The notes beneath the pieces were generated by a model, which worked only from the letters and a program-made list of their open reading frames with translations, was not told the origin of the DNA and searched no databases. Made by a program: the position numbers and the translations under genes. Positions 12,065 through 23,924 of a stretch of 64,000 bases of DNA are shown here, piece by piece. This DNA comes from Phocoena phocoena (lineage: Eukaryota > Chordata > Mammalia > Artiodactyla > Phocoenidae), in NCBI RefSeq assembly GCF_963924675.1, contig NC_089220.1, positions 170,238,761 to 170,302,760 of the forward strand, written 5' to 3'. Each line of letters opens with the position of its first letter. Within the stretch, counting starts at the first letter, position 1.

Positions 12065-12780
12065 ATTTGCTCTCAATAAATATTAATTAATGGCTTTGAT
12101 GCTAATAAAACTAGTATCGCCAATACCCCAGAGTTAAGGCACCACCACAAAGTAAAGTTGGCTCATCTTCATTTTACAAGTCTGCACCATCCCCAAAATT
12201 TTCTTAGAGTTTATGATAGATAAGACAACCCTTGACATTATAAGTTAAGCATTAATATTTTGACCAAGCTGGGTGAAAACTAGGAAAAACTAGACTGCAT
12301 CTCAGCCTTGAACTTGCTCTATGATCATAAAGGTCCAGAAATGAATGCAGCATATTGGGGTAGGCTTCTCTGCACTAATCTGCTAGCAGGATTAGTGTAG
12401 CTCCTTTAGAGGAATAATGAACTCAAGATATCATCTTAACCTAAAGCTGGAATTTCCTGATATTGATTGTCACCATGAACTACATGGACTTGTGTTGCTG
12501 TACCGAAGATATCCATTATTTATTCCCCATCAACAGTCCCTTCTTAAGGAATCTGCCTCACCCACAGCTCAGAAGGGACAACTATCCACTACAAATGCAG
12601 GGATTGGGGGAGGCAGAACCTGCTCTCAACTGGGCTGTCACTCCTCCCAGGCAGGAATTTGGAACTGAGAAACAGACTCTGAATCAGGCAGATGGTGTTG
12701 GAGCTGAAGGTTCATGTATAGTTAGATCCACATGGCAGGCAAAAGCCAGATACTGGGCAAATTTATCATCTTTGGCCATT
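12065..12780. other. Unassigned sequence
   Basis: I recognise no repeat or gene; frames of 83 and 106 codons overlap each other and have no visible features. Confidence 0.4.
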
Positions 12781-13124
12781 TGAACTGCTATAACAGAATA
12801 TCGTAGACTGGGTGGTTTATAAACTGGGTCACTTCTCACAGTTCTGAAGGCTGGGAAATCCAAGATCAAGGTGCTGGCAGATTTGGTGTCTGGGAGGGCC
12901 CACCTCCTGGTTCACAGATGGCCATCTTCTTGCTGTGTCCTCACATGGCAGAAGGGACAAGGGAACTTTCTCCAGCCACTTTTATAAGGGCACTAATCCT
13001 GTTCATGAGGGCTCCACCCTCATGACCTAATCACCTCTCAAAAGCCTCACCTCCTAATCCCATCACACTGGGGGTTAGGTTTTCAACATATGAATTTTGT
13101 GGGAACACATCTGATCTACTGCAG
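12781..13124 (-). mobile_element. ERVL-MaLR (MLT1-like) LTR, minus
   Basis: It shows the MLT1 order in reverse: 'gtagactgggtggtttata', then 'ggctgggaaatccaagatca', 'ctccaccctcatgaccta' and 'gggggttaggttttcaaca'. It is truncated or diverged at both ends, and I found no clear duplication. Confidence 0.8.
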
Positions 13125-13807
13125 TGATGGAGAGCAGAAACTAGGAGGTAAGAAAGCAGGTTAGCCAAGTAGGGAATATAGGAAAATGCAGAGGGAAGAA
13201 GATATGGGTGGATCCAGGAAGAGTGGTACAGAAACAACTGACACCTTGCAGCTTCCTAGTTCCTGTGATACACAGCTTCTGGCCATTGGGTTTTAAAAGA
13301 ATACCTGTGGTCATAGCCAATCCCACCCTTAGATCTGTCATTGTAAAAGTGATGAATAGAAGAATTTGCAGCCTCATGGTTATACACACACACACACACA
13401 CACACATTCATACAACTAGTACATACAGCTGGTACAGAATTGAATTAGCTAGAAAAACTAGACTCAGTTGGTATTAGGAAAGAACAGAGCTGCTCAAGGT
13501 AGAGGACAGGAGAGGACAAACACTCAAGGACAAACTGCTTTGGGGAGAAGTTGTAGATATGTTGAGAGAATAAAATAAGATTGACGGCAGGTGGGATACT
13601 GAATGAGATACTGGGAATGATTTTACAAAGTTTTGCTATTAGTTCAAATGGAATTCTCCTCTGCAACTCTTCAAGTTGTTTTTGTAAAGGTTTTACTCTC
13701 CCAGGCTTTCTGAGGAAAGAGACTAACATGAGACCCTGTTCTGAGACTGGACAGAGGGAGGCCCAGTTTTACTTGGGTTCTGGCAAACCCCAGACTCTTT
13801 CACAGAT
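13125..13807. other. Unassigned sequence with a short (CA)n
   Basis: A (CA)n tract of about 12 units lies at 13384-13407. Otherwise I see nothing recognisable. Confidence 0.5.
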
Positions 13808-14022
13808 CGGGGTTTCTCAACAGAACTCTAATAACATTTTTAATGGAACAATTCTTTATTGTTCAAGACTATCCTTCAGACTGCAGGATGTTTAGCATCC
13901 CTGGCCCCTGGGTACTGAATGACAGAGCACCTCTCAGTCACTGTGACAACTAAAAACACCCTCCACTATTTCCAAATGCCCCCAGGGTGGAGGAGAATGT
14001 TGCCCATGGTTGAACCACTGAT
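13808..14022 (+). mobile_element. MER20-like hAT DNA transposon
   Basis: The element shows the MER20 order of blocks: 'gggtttctcaac' at one end, 'gcaggatgtttagcatccctggc' in the middle, and 'ttgaaccactg' at the other. The two ends are inverted repeats of each other, as in non-autonomous hAT-Charlie elements. It has no coding capacity. Confidence 0.85.
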
Positions 14023-14799
14023 GTAGACATTGCTAAATTGGTTTCCATTCATTGCAATGAAACAATTCCTGATGAAGACAGTGGCTAATAAATAAGAAGA
14101 GCAGAATTATTTGTATTTCTTCCTGAAGCATTCAACTCAACGATACGCAGTATCTCAGAAAGCAAACATGATGCTGTTGGCGTCATCACTGTGATGACTG
14201 AATAAGAAGCATAAGATATTATGCTCCTAGTCCTGCACAAAATCCTGAAGGTGGGTAATGACAACAAAAATCAACAGGCACATAGTAGGGTTGGCCTTTG
14301 ACGAAGGGCACATGACAGACAGAAGAAAACTGGACCTCAGCCTGAAGACGAGGGCTAGGAGAAGATGTTATGAAAGTTCATGACCTCAGAAGACAAAAAT
14401 GAGGGTGAACACACTTTTATATCACATCCTGTAATATCAAAGCTAAGAGCATAGTTGAAAGCTAATATTTTGATCAGTCACTGTGCTAGGGTCTAGTTAA
14501 AAGATGCTATATAGTCCCTGGACAAATAAAAGCAAGTACTGCTTTGTAGCATGAAGTCCTTAAAAACAGTGGTTCAGATAAAAACATATTTTAAAATCAA
14601 GATTTGTGCCTTTGTTCTTCCCTCTACTTCCTAGGGTGTTCTTCTCCCAGGTAATCACAGGCGTCATTATCACCTTCTTCAAGGCTGTGTGAAGACACCG
14701 GCTTCTCAGTGAGGCTGACCAGCTGATTGAAAACAGTGACCTCGGCTGTGCACTGATCACTGTCTGGGTCTCGATCAAGTTGGTCACGTAGGAGGATCC
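14023..14799. other. Unassigned sequence
   Basis: I recognise no repeat with confidence; the last 180 bases may already belong to the old L1 5' region that follows. Confidence 0.35.
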
Positions 14800-15815
14800 T
14801 GAACGCACATCCTCCCACAGACGCACGGAATCCACAGCTCCCTACCAACAATTTCCTCTGAAAAACCCCCAGACTAGCTGAGTAACTCCTACACCTCAGG
14901 CAAACGAGACAAAAAACCCACTTGGATGCAGGTAGGAGGGGCTGAGACACAACTGCACCCTAAACCCCACACCTGGTGCAGACCCACAACTGGGAGGGAA
15001 CTCAAAACCCTGAGCTTCTCCCTGAGGAACGAAGGGTTTGAACCCCATACCAGGCACCCCAACTCCTAAGACCTGCATCTGAAAGATGAGCTCCCAAAAC
15101 ACCTATCTTTGAAAGCCAGTGAGGCTCCTCTCCGCAAGACCCACCAAGCTACAGCAAACTGAGAAATGGTTCTTAAAGCATAACACGCACTGACTCACCT
15201 GCTCCAGGGTCCAGCTGAGAGGTGCCCAGAATTGCTGTGAAAGAGGCTGATTTACTTATCTTCAAGCATCTGCCTGAGGGGCCTGCTGAGGAGCTCCCTA
15301 CAGGCACCATCCTTGCACTGTCCCCCTGCGTCACTGCAGCTCACCACCTCCTCCTGGAAAGAAACTTGTACTTTCCTCTGGGGCCCCGATTTTTGTGGCT
15401 GCCGCCCACTGGACACCTCCAGATCACCTGGCTCTGGTGGCCACTGGGGCTTACACTCGTGGTCCCTCCAGACTGTATATATTTGCATACTTTAAAAGCT
15501 GCTGCCTGAGGGTCTGGCTTCCGATCAGCCTGAACCTGGGTTCTGACTCAGATCCTCCCTGGACAGGTCTTGCCACACCCTTAACCACTGGGAACCACTG
15601 AGAATAACATAGGCCGCCTGGACGAGCACGAAGTTGTGAGACACGACCAAGAGCCAGGGCAGCTCTGAACAATAAGGTTCATCTCCTCCGCAAGGCCACT
15701 CCTTCCAGACCGGGGAGGTGCCTCGTTTAATGCAAAGAAGCCAACACAGAGGGTCAAGGAAAGTGAAGAAACAGAGGAATGTGTCCCAAACGAAAGAGCA
15801 AGACAAAACCTCAGA
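14800..15815 (+). mobile_element. 5' region of an old L1 (5' UTR to start of ORF1)
   Basis: The stretch resembles the 5' untranslated region of older L1 families, with 'tcacctgctccagggtcc', 'aggtgcccagaattgc', 'ctgactcagatcctccctgg' and 'agccagggcagctctgaaca'. It ends where ORF1 would begin ('gaaagagcaagacaaaacctc'). The element breaks off at about 15815. The frames through it are short and conflicting. Keeping this 5' part while losing the rest is unusual for L1, which normally loses its 5' end. Confidence 0.6.
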
Positions 15816-15839
15816 AGCTGACCTTCATGACATCATCAC

Positions 15840-16045
15840 TGCTGGTCCTCCTCTCTCATCCGTTCTTCTCCACAGCTTTTATTACCATTTACGATCCTAT
15901 TTGTTCACTCATGTATTTGTCTGTCCCCTCGCTAGAACGTACACTCCATGAGGGCCAGGACTTCCGGTCTGTCTTTTCACTCAGTGCCTACAAGAGGGAT
16001 TAAGAATGGTAAGCACTTAATAAATAGTTACTGAATGAATGATGG
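15840..16045 (+). mobile_element. L2 LINE 3' end
   Basis: The terminal L2 blocks 'cgctagaacgtacactccatgagggccagga' (broken by changes) and 'cttaataaatagttactgaatgaatg' are present. Confidence 0.75.
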
Positions 16046-16329
16046 ATTGAAGAATAATTCAGACAGGTAAATATATAATAAATACATAGCAAGTAATTAA
16101 AGAAGGTTAATGATGTTTAGGGTAGCACTTTAATTCTTGGAGGTTGACAACATGGAAAACAGACATCATTCCACCAAATCATTCCATCGTTGTATGTCCC
16201 AGGCTGGACCTGCCCCCGGGGAAAGGCCCTCAGCCCCACCTCCACACACGTCAAGGTGGTGTTCATTACCACAGTGCTGCCCCTACCTGGTGGTTTCTGG
16301 CAGCGTGAGGAAGGGCGGGCCCTCCCGCA

Positions 16330-16440
16330 TTCCTTCCTTCAAGCCTTGTTTCCTGAGTGTCGACTACGTTCTCGGTCCTGCTTGGCACTGTTCTCTAGAG
16401 GCACAATAGTGAACAAGACAGACCCAGGCCCTGCCCTCCC
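16330..16440 (-). mobile_element. L2 LINE fragment (minus)
   Basis: The reverse L2 blocks around 'cggtcctgcttggcactgtt' and 'aatagtgaacaagacagacc' are recognisable. Confidence 0.6.
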
Positions 16441-16619
16441 TATGTTTTCAGTTTGGTCACAAAAATGAGAAGACAGCCTTGCAGAGGAGGCTTACAAGGG
16501 AGGCTTGTGTGGAGAATCTGGGAAAGCAGAACGGAGAAAACAAGAGAGTTATCCGGCCCAGAGAGGTGAAAAAGTCAGGGAGCTCTCCCTCTAACTGAGG
16601 TTAAATCATCCTCTCTGTT

Positions 16620-16850
16620 CCTTGTTTTTCTCTCCTTTTTTCCTTAACCATGGTAGAATACCCATAACATAAAGTTTCCCGTTTTAATGATTTTTCGGTG
16701 TACAGGTCATGTACGCTTAGCAGCAGGAGGTACATTCACATTGTTGGGCAGACATCACCACCCTCCCTCTCCAGGACTTTTTCCATCTTCTCAAATGTCA
16801 CCCTGTCCCCATTAAACAACATCTTTCCATTCCCTGCCCTAAATTCTGGG
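16620..16850 (-). mobile_element. Old L1-type 3' sequence (minus)
   Basis: It resembles a common old repeat with 'acccataacataaagtttcc', 'gtacattcacattgttggg' and 'accaccctccctctcca', which I assign to L1M-type 3' sequence in reverse by eye. Family and orientation are uncertain. Confidence 0.4.
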
Positions 16851-17519
16851 TCTCTGTTGCACTGTCTCCTGAAATGCAACCCCCCATGATCATATTTTAG
16901 GGACAAAGGTCACACTTAGATGATGGAAAATTTATTTTAATAAAACCAATAAGAATGTAGGGGGGAAATCCAGTTGAGCTCTTGACAGTCCTGTGATTCT
17001 GTTCTGAATTTTAAAACTTCCTTTTTGGGGGAAAAAAAAATGAAAAGGCTAATAATGGAGATCCAGTCAAAAGATTGTGAAAGAACGCTTATCCCCACGG
17101 CCACATCAATTACATGACAATGTACGTGTGTTGCTTCAGACACCACGGCAAATGTCTCTATAAAATACAAAATAAACTGTTTCATACAAGAATGGAAATG
17201 TATCAGTAAAAAATAATTTGGGCTCTGTGGGAAAATAAAATACATTCCCAAAGCCTCAATCCCTTCTTGACTGTACTTTCCTATAAATAATTAAGAATTC
17301 AAGTAATTATGTTTCATTATTAACTGTAACGTTTTCCAAAACTACTATATGCAGGTCTGGAGACCGCACTTGACCTACTTATAGTGGTCTGCAACAGAGG
17401 GAGATTTTTTTTTTTTGAGGATATCTTTTTTTAATTGGGATGAGGGCAAGAGGGGATTAAGGTAGGTGGCAAATCATACCCTTCATTTTTAGTGAGGAGC
17501 CATGGCTTCTAGAAATGTC
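16851..17519. other. Unassigned AT-rich sequence
   Basis: I see no recognisable element; a 104-codon minus-strand frame at 16937-17251 has no visible domain. Confidence 0.4.
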
Positions 17520-17660
17520 CACCATTCATTCCTAATAGTCATTCAACAAACTTTTCTTGAGAACCCACATATGCCAGGCACTATTCTGAACTCCTGGAAC
17601 ACATCAGTAATCGAAACAGACAAATATCCCTGTTTTCCCGGAGCTTCCTTTCCGGAGTAA
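17520..17660 (-). mobile_element. L2 LINE 3' end (minus)
   Basis: The reverse of the L2 terminus is present: 'cattcaacaaacttttcttgag', 'atgccaggcactattctgaa' and a following block ending near 'gagcttcc'. Confidence 0.7.
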
Positions 17661-18052
17661 ATTTTAAAATATGATTTTAGATACTCCTCGATTATTTGAT
17701 CTATTTCTGTTTATCAGAAAATTTTGCAATAGTGTTGAGGACTGGAAAAGAGTATTGAAAATTCTTCTGGTGTACACTTAGAAATCATCACTAAAAAATC
17801 TATCTGTGCTTCCACTTACTGTATTCACTCAAGTCTTATATTCATACCAGAAATACATACTGAGAGATTTTTTTTCTGTGGCAAGAGACTGTGCTAAGAA
17901 GTATGAGGGGATATAAACACGTGTGAAACGTATCTGTAAACTTATTCTTGGATGTGTTGCACCCACACCACGGTTTCAAAGGAAAATTATCAAACTATCA
18001 TTACTATGTTCCAATAGTTGGGCAATGTCATGCTGTCTATGGCACCTGAGTT
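17661..18052. other. Unassigned AT-rich sequence
   Basis: Nothing recognised. Confidence 0.4.
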
Positions 18053-18065
18053 AAACAGCACAGAG

Positions 18066-18153
18066 GGTTTTCTTTTTTTTAATTTATTTTATTGACGTAT
18101 AGCTGCTTTACAATGTTGTGTTAATTTCTGCTGTACAGCAAAGCGGTTCAGTT

Positions 18154-18193
<40 letters not shown>

Positions 18194-18289
18194 TACATAT
18201 ATATATATTCTTTTTCATATTCTTTTCCATTACGGTTTATTACAGGGTATTGAATATAGTCCCCTGTGCTATACAGTAGGACCTTGTTT
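18066..18289 (-). mobile_element. 5'-truncated L1 3' end (minus) with TA expansion
   Basis: This is the 3' terminus of an L1 in reverse, with its poly(A) as a T-run at 18070-18080. A (TA)n expansion lies at about 18161-18208. Target-site duplications of 13 bp, differing at two positions, flank it (AAACAGCACAGAG at 18053-18065 and AAATAGCATAGAG at 18290-18302). Confidence 0.9.
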
Positions 18290-18302
18290 AAATAGCATAG
18301 AG

Positions 18303-18605
18303 TTTGACTCTACCTTTGGTAAATAAAAGTCCCCTGTGGGTCAGGTAGGTACACCATGGGAACCACAGTGAGAAGCAAAGAGCAAACGGTAGTCTGGGTG
18401 GCACAGAGGGCCCTTTAAGCCTGATCCCGGGAATCACGGTACTAGCAGGATGAAGACCCACCCACGGTCACCAAAACTCCAGGGGCAGGAATGGAACGAT
18501 TACTGCCTGTCATCTTATATCAGAGACTGTAAATCATTCTCCCTGTTTAGGTGCACCATTGAGGACTAGACTTTGTGACAGAAGGCAGTCTTGAAGGAGG
18601 GGACT
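18303..18605. other. Unassigned sequence
   Basis: Nothing recognised between the two L1 fragments. Confidence 0.4.
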
Positions 18606-18616
18606 TGGTTCATCTT

Positions 18617-18914
18617 TTCTTTTTTAATTTTTATTTTATATTGTAAGATAGTTGAAATGCAACGCTGTATTAGTTTCAGGTGTACTACAAAGTGAATCAG
18701 TTGTACGTATACATATATCTATTCTTTTTAAAATTCTTTTCCCATTTAGGTTATTACAGAATATTGAGTAGAGTTCCCTGTGCTATACAGGAGGTCCTTG
18801 TTGGTTATCTATTTTAAATATAGTAGTGTGTATATGTCAATCCCAAACTCCCAATTTATCCCTCCCACCACCACCTTTCCCCTTTGGTAACCATAAGTTT
18901 GTTTTCTAAGTCTG
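18617..18914 (-). mobile_element. 5'-truncated L1 3' end (minus)
   Basis: This L1 3' UTR in reverse has a perfect 11-bp target-site duplication (TGGTTCATCTT, 18606-18616 and 18915-18925). The G-rich polypurine stretch of the 3' UTR appears here as C-rich sequence near 18860-18890. Confidence 0.9.
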
Positions 18915-18925
18915 TGGTTCATCTT

Positions 18926-19674
18926 GGTTTACCCAAAGCACAAGTCCGTGAGGGCTCCAAAGAGCTGCCGTGTTTGTGCAGAAAATGACAAGAGTTTGTG
19001 CTGGAGAAAACAGCAGTGGAGCATGAAGTCAGATACCCTGGTTAACTGCAAACACTTGGCCACATTTTGAGTTCCAACCTGCATTCTACACCTTCTTGTT
19101 TTCAAATATTTGGAACAGTCCTCAAACTTCTATTTTTAATTTTAGCAAAAAGAAGCCTAGAAAACTTCTATGAGCTTCTGACATTTTTCTAGACCTCAAA
19201 AGGCCTTTAAGAATATTTTGGTGAGTCAGACAAAAATGATTCAGAAACATATGGATTGCATTTACTTGGATAGATCAGAATTTAACACAAAGTAGGTTAA
19301 AATACTTGGCTACATCCTGTGCTCTGGGGTAGCCAAATGTTTGGGAAAAGTGTGGCAACATGAACACCACCAGGCTGCCTCCTACACTGCCCTGTTTTCA
19401 TTTGCATCTCTCTCTTTTTATTTTTCCCTTTCAGGCTGCCAGGAATGCATACTAGACTTCAGGGACAGCTTAAGGAATAATAGCCTGCAGCTAGAGAGAC
19501 CCCCACTACCATTTTCCAGGAAGAATCTGGATTCCCCAGAGACGCTACGTTCAACAAATATGAACAAACACAGCAAAAACCCACACTGTGTCCTCAGCCA
19601 CATCGAGGCAGTCTTCTTTAGTATTTCATACAACTTCATCCAATTCCAGCTTTCTGCTTGTCTGAGAAACAGAC
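18926..19674. other. Unassigned sequence
   Basis: A 139-codon frame at 19341-19760 is open but runs into a repeat-like stretch and has no recognisable domain; I do not call it a gene. Confidence 0.4.
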
Positions 19675-19835
19675 CAGAGCAGTGGCCACAGGACCAGCTC
19701 TATAATTTGAAGAGCTCAGTGCAAAATGAGGATGCGGGCCCCTTGCCCAGGAAGTATTAAAGAGTGTCAAGATGGCAAAAATGGCATTTAAAAAAACATC
19801 GAGAGAGTATGGCCCATAAAGCCAGCCCTGCGTGG
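19675..19835 (+). mobile_element. Short interspersed repeat of unknown class
   Basis: The stretch around 'agctcagtgcaaaatgagga', 'gcgggccccttg' and 'aaagccagccctgcgtgg' is familiar as an old interspersed mammalian repeat, but I cannot name it reliably. Confidence 0.35.
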
Positions 19836-20230
19836 CTGAGGCATTGCCTCCCTTCACATTTCTTATTGTAAAGAAAAACAAGATGATGGCAGAATAATCA
19901 GTGTGAACTCAGATTAGTTAGGAAATGAGATAATGATTTAACGATCAGGATTTCCCAAGCACTGTTAACTAAAACCAAGGACAGGATCAGAGATCAACAA
20001 AAATTTCAAATGGCATCACAGCAAGAGTGAAAAGACTGACTTTAGACTGAACCAGCAAAGTTTCAATGAACAAAGAAGAGTTCAGAGATTCCAGGAGAGG
20101 GGTGAGGCAATGGTTCTTGCGGCCTCTGTGCTGTGTCCTCCAGGGGCTCTGACGCAGCTGTTGATGCAGAGAAAAGAATTCTCTCTAAAACTAATGGCAC
20201 CATTTTATAACAACACCAAGGAAGGTGTTG
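19836..20230. other. Unassigned sequence
   Basis: Nothing recognised. Confidence 0.4.
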
Positions 20231-20242
20231 TTATACCAAGGA

Positions 20243-21139
20243 TTTATTTATTTATTTAATTTAGTCTAATTGAAGTATAGTTGATTTACAATGTTGTGTT
20301 AGTTACTGCTGTAGAGCAAAGTTATACATATATATATATACTTTTTTTACATTCTTTTCCATTATGGTTTATCATAGGATATTGAATATAGTTCTCGGAT
20401 CTATACAGTATGTTTACCCATTCTATTAATGTATATAAAAGCTTACATCTGCTCACCCCAACCTCCCACTCCATCCCTCCCTCAGCCCCCTCCCCCTTGG
20501 CAACCATAAGTCTGTTCTCTATGTCTGTAGTTCTGTTTCTGTTGCATAGATAAGTTCAATTGTGTCATGCTTTAGATTCCACATATAAGTTATACCATAT
20601 GGTATTTGTCTTTCTCTCTTTGACTCACTTCACTTAGTGTGATAATCTCTAGTTGCATTGCACCATGTTGCTGCAAATGGCAATTTTTCATTTTTTTTAT
20701 GGCATTGCATATATATGTACCACATCTTCTTTATCCATTCATCTGTCAATGGACATTTGGTTGTTTCCATGTCTTGGCTATTGTGAATAGTGCTGCTATG
20801 ATCACAGGGGTGCAAGTATTGTTTAGAATTTTAGTTTTGTCTGGATATATGTCCAGCAGTGGGATTGCTGGATCATATGGTAGTTCTATTTTCAGTTTTC
20901 TGAGGAACCTCCATACTGTTTTCCATAGTGCCTGCACCAACTTACGTTCCCACCAACCCTGTAGGAGGGTTTCCTGTTTCTCCACAGCCTCTCCAGCATT
21001 TGTTATATGTCGACTTTTTAATGATGGCCATTCTGACTGGTATGAGGTGGTACCTCACTGTAGTTTTGATTTGCATTTCTCTAATAATTAGCAATGTTGA
21101 GCATCTTTTCATGTGCCTCATGGCCATCTGTATGTCTTC
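20243..21139 (-). mobile_element. 5'-truncated L1 (minus; ORF2 end and 3' UTR)
   Basis: About 0.9 kb of L1 in reverse covers the 3' UTR and the C-terminal end of ORF2. A minus-strand frame at 20746-20985 is a broken piece of ORF2. Twelve-base duplications with one difference flank it (TTATACCAAGGA at 20231-20242, TTACACCAAGGA at 21140-21151). Confidence 0.9.
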
Positions 21140-21151
21140 TTACACCAAGGA

Positions 21152-21882
21152 AGATTTTAGAGGAATGTGGAATAGCTCCATGAGATTTCCTATGTGCTTT
21201 TGCAATCTGTAATTTTACCATCTGCCTTATTCAGTGTGGCCTAATAAAGATTTCCACCTCTTCTTTCACAGTTTCCAGAGAGGAATATGTATGCTAAGTA
21301 ACGACTTGGGCACAGAAGTCCTCTTTCCACAAGCCTGTTAAAGATTAGGCTTCAAGAATCATAGTACCTAAATGTAGGCATTGCCCATAGCATTTCTTTA
21401 AAAATACTCTGTATGGGGCACACGTTTATGTATTTATTTTCGAAAGAAATATCTTTTTTTCCCCTGTGGATAAAATTCTGAGCATGTGAGGCACAAAATT
21501 AAAATCCCTTGGTTATTTCAATCTTTCCTTTTATGAGGAGCGCATTATATCTTTTCTAATTCCTGTGTAAGATTTGTTCATATTATATTACAAAGAGCAT
21601 TTTATAAGTTCAGTAGTTTTCAGTTTCTCATTAGTCTTTTTTGTTTGTTTGCCTATGGTGTCTATTAAGACTTGCTTTTAGAAAAACAACGAGACAAGAC
21701 AGAGTCTGTTTTACAGAGTCCATAAAGGCACACAGTTCTCTCTCATTTTTAAAATAGAATTGATTCTATTTTTTTAGTGAATCAGCACAAGGTCTGTTAT
21801 TAAGCATTCCATTGTATCATGTGTTTTATTTTTTTTGCTGGTAGAATTTTATAATAGTTTACTTCTTTAAAAAAAATTTTAT
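21152..21882. other. Unassigned AT-rich sequence
   Basis: Nothing recognised. Confidence 0.4.
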
Positions 21883-22170
21883 GGACTTCCCTGGTGGTCC
21901 AGCGGTAAAGAATCCGCCTTGCAATGCAGGGGACGCGGGTTCAATCACCGGTCGGGGAACTAAGATCCCACATGCCGCAGGGCAACTAAGCCCACGCGCC
22001 ACGACTACTGAGCCCACGCACTCTGGAACCCACTCGCCACAACTAGAGGGAGAAAACCCGCATGCCACAACTAGAGAGAAGCCCATGTGCCACAGCGAAG
22101 AGCCTACATGCCACAACAAAGACCCAACGCAGCCAAAAATAAAACAATTTTTTAAATTAAAAAAAAAAAT
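21883..22170 (+). mobile_element. CHR-1-type SINE (plus)
   Basis: A tRNA-derived head ('ggacttccctggtggtccag', with a B-box-like 'ggttcaatcacc') is followed by the CHR-1 body of repeated 'ccacaactagag'-like units and an A-rich tail. A 103-codon frame through it is a by-product. Confidence 0.9.
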
Positions 22171-23414
22171 TAGTGTTTTATCTTATTTGTGAAGACGGAT
22201 GAATCTGTTTTTATGTGCATATCAAAAAAGTATGAAAAATCAGAAACCCGCGCTTCATATACTGCAGATAAAAAATGTTAATTCGATAAGCACTCTAAAA
22301 AATATTCAATATGCCAAAGACTTGGCTTTACATGAAATACCAGTTTGATTCCATTCGGCAAAAGTGGATAAAGCATCTACAAGGCGTCTTTAGCAAGCTG
22401 GGTACTGCCGATGTAAAGATGAACTGAACTTGACCCTGGCATTGTACAAATTTGCTATGTGTAAGCAATTGTAGGCAGTAAAAGATCCAAACACTGCAAG
22501 CTGAATGATGGACTTGAAAGAAAGAAGCCGGTCGTGGCACGGTGGATCAGATGACGTCATAACCTTTCATTTCAAATCTATGGCATTTCAAACACAGCAG
22601 AGCGTCGTCTAAAAATACGAAGGCTTAATTCCCTTCACAGGCTCCATGTGGGAACACTTCCTAGCAGACTGGAAAGGATTTCAAATGACATAATCTACAC
22701 TTGTCCGATTGAGTGAGCAAAGGCCATCCAAGGACACATTTATTTTCTTCGACTTTCTTCTCCAGAGATTTTTTGATTCCATGCAAATTTCCAAGATGTG
22801 GTAGTTGATGACTGATCTCAGAGCAACAGCGATCAATCAGGCAAGTCTGGCTGCAGGCACCGTGGACACATTCTACTTAGACGGAAGTCATCCTATGAAT
22901 CCCTCCGAGTCAGACGTGGTTAGAGCCATGTCTGGGATATCTACGAATTTCCACAAAGGAAACATTAAGTTGGAAGTAAAAGTTCTTATTTCTTCTTATA
23001 AGTAAAAGATTCTTCTTTCTTCATATTTGAATAAATTTAGGTGATATAAATGAAAGAGACTTTCTTCATGACCGTGCGATTTATTGTGTTTGAAGGTGTG
23101 TTTGCGAGACTGGAGATGTGTGGGTGTTTTCACTTGTGGGTCTGTGTATGTGTGTACCTGTGTCTTCGGGAAGGAAGGAGAAAAGTTAGGGTGAGGGAGT
23201 GCAGCATGCAGGGACCTACAGAAGCAAAGGTGAAGAGGTGGGACTGTCTAAAGGAAGTCAAGCTGCAGACTGCTTGCTGCAGGTCCACTCCTTCATGCTG
23301 GAGGCATCCTTTCATTGGCCCTGTCATCTGCACGCCCAGCAGAGCAGCTGCAGGGTGGACACTAGACTGGGCAGGCTTGAGTGGAGTAAACGGAGTAGAC
23401 AGCATACGACTTGC
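22171..23414. other. Repeat-poor stretch with a full CRE site
   Basis: No transposable element is recognised. A perfect cAMP-response-element palindrome TGACGTCA lies at 22552-22559. Frames of 66-130 codons overlap on both strands without domain features. A TG-rich patch lies at about 23125-23160. Confidence 0.45.
22552..22559. promoter_or_regulatory. Full CRE palindrome (candidate CREB/ATF site)
   Basis: The octamer TGACGTCA is the consensus cAMP-response element bound by CREB/ATF factors. It contains a CpG that has survived. There is no recognised promoter or exon nearby, so function is only a possibility. Confidence 0.3.
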
Positions 23415-23745
23415 TGTCTTAGTCAGCCCTGGGCAACCATAACAAAGACCACAGCCTGTGTGGCTTAAAAACAGACCTTTATTTCTCACAGCTGGAGGCT
23501 GGGAAATCCAAGATCAAGGTACTAGCAGATTCAATTCTTGGTGAGGGCTCCTTCACGGGCTTGTGGACAGCTACCACATCCTCACGTGGCCTTTCCTCAA
23601 TGCCAACCCATCGGGGGTCCCACCCTCATGACTTCATCTCACCCTAATCACCTCCCAAAGGTGCCATCTCCAAATACCATCACATTTGGAGGTTAGGGCT
23701 CTGAAATATGGATTCTGGGGGTACACAAACCTCCAGCCCCTAACA
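23415..23745 (-). mobile_element. ERVL-MaLR (MLT1-like) solo LTR, minus
   Basis: It has the MLT1 order in reverse, from 'tgtcttagtcagccc' to 'ctccagcccctaaca'. The flanking pentamers CTTGC (23410-23414) and CTTGG (23746-23750) differ at one base, compatible with a 5-bp duplication. Confidence 0.85.
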
Positions 23746-23924
23746 CTTGGCTAGACAGGCGTCTGCCCTGCTTATACCCTGGTAGAGAGACAGACATGAA
23801 CCAAGTAATCACACAGATACATATATCATTATAAATTGTGTTGAGTGCTCCAAGGAAAAGGTATAGGGTGTTTCAGAAAGTTTAACAAGAGGGCCTGACT
23901 TAGAAGAGGTTTGGGAAAGAATTT

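Noticed and set aside
18158..18210. AT-rich run as a replication origin or matrix site
   Set aside because: It is a TA expansion inside an L1 3' UTR, with nothing else to support such a role.
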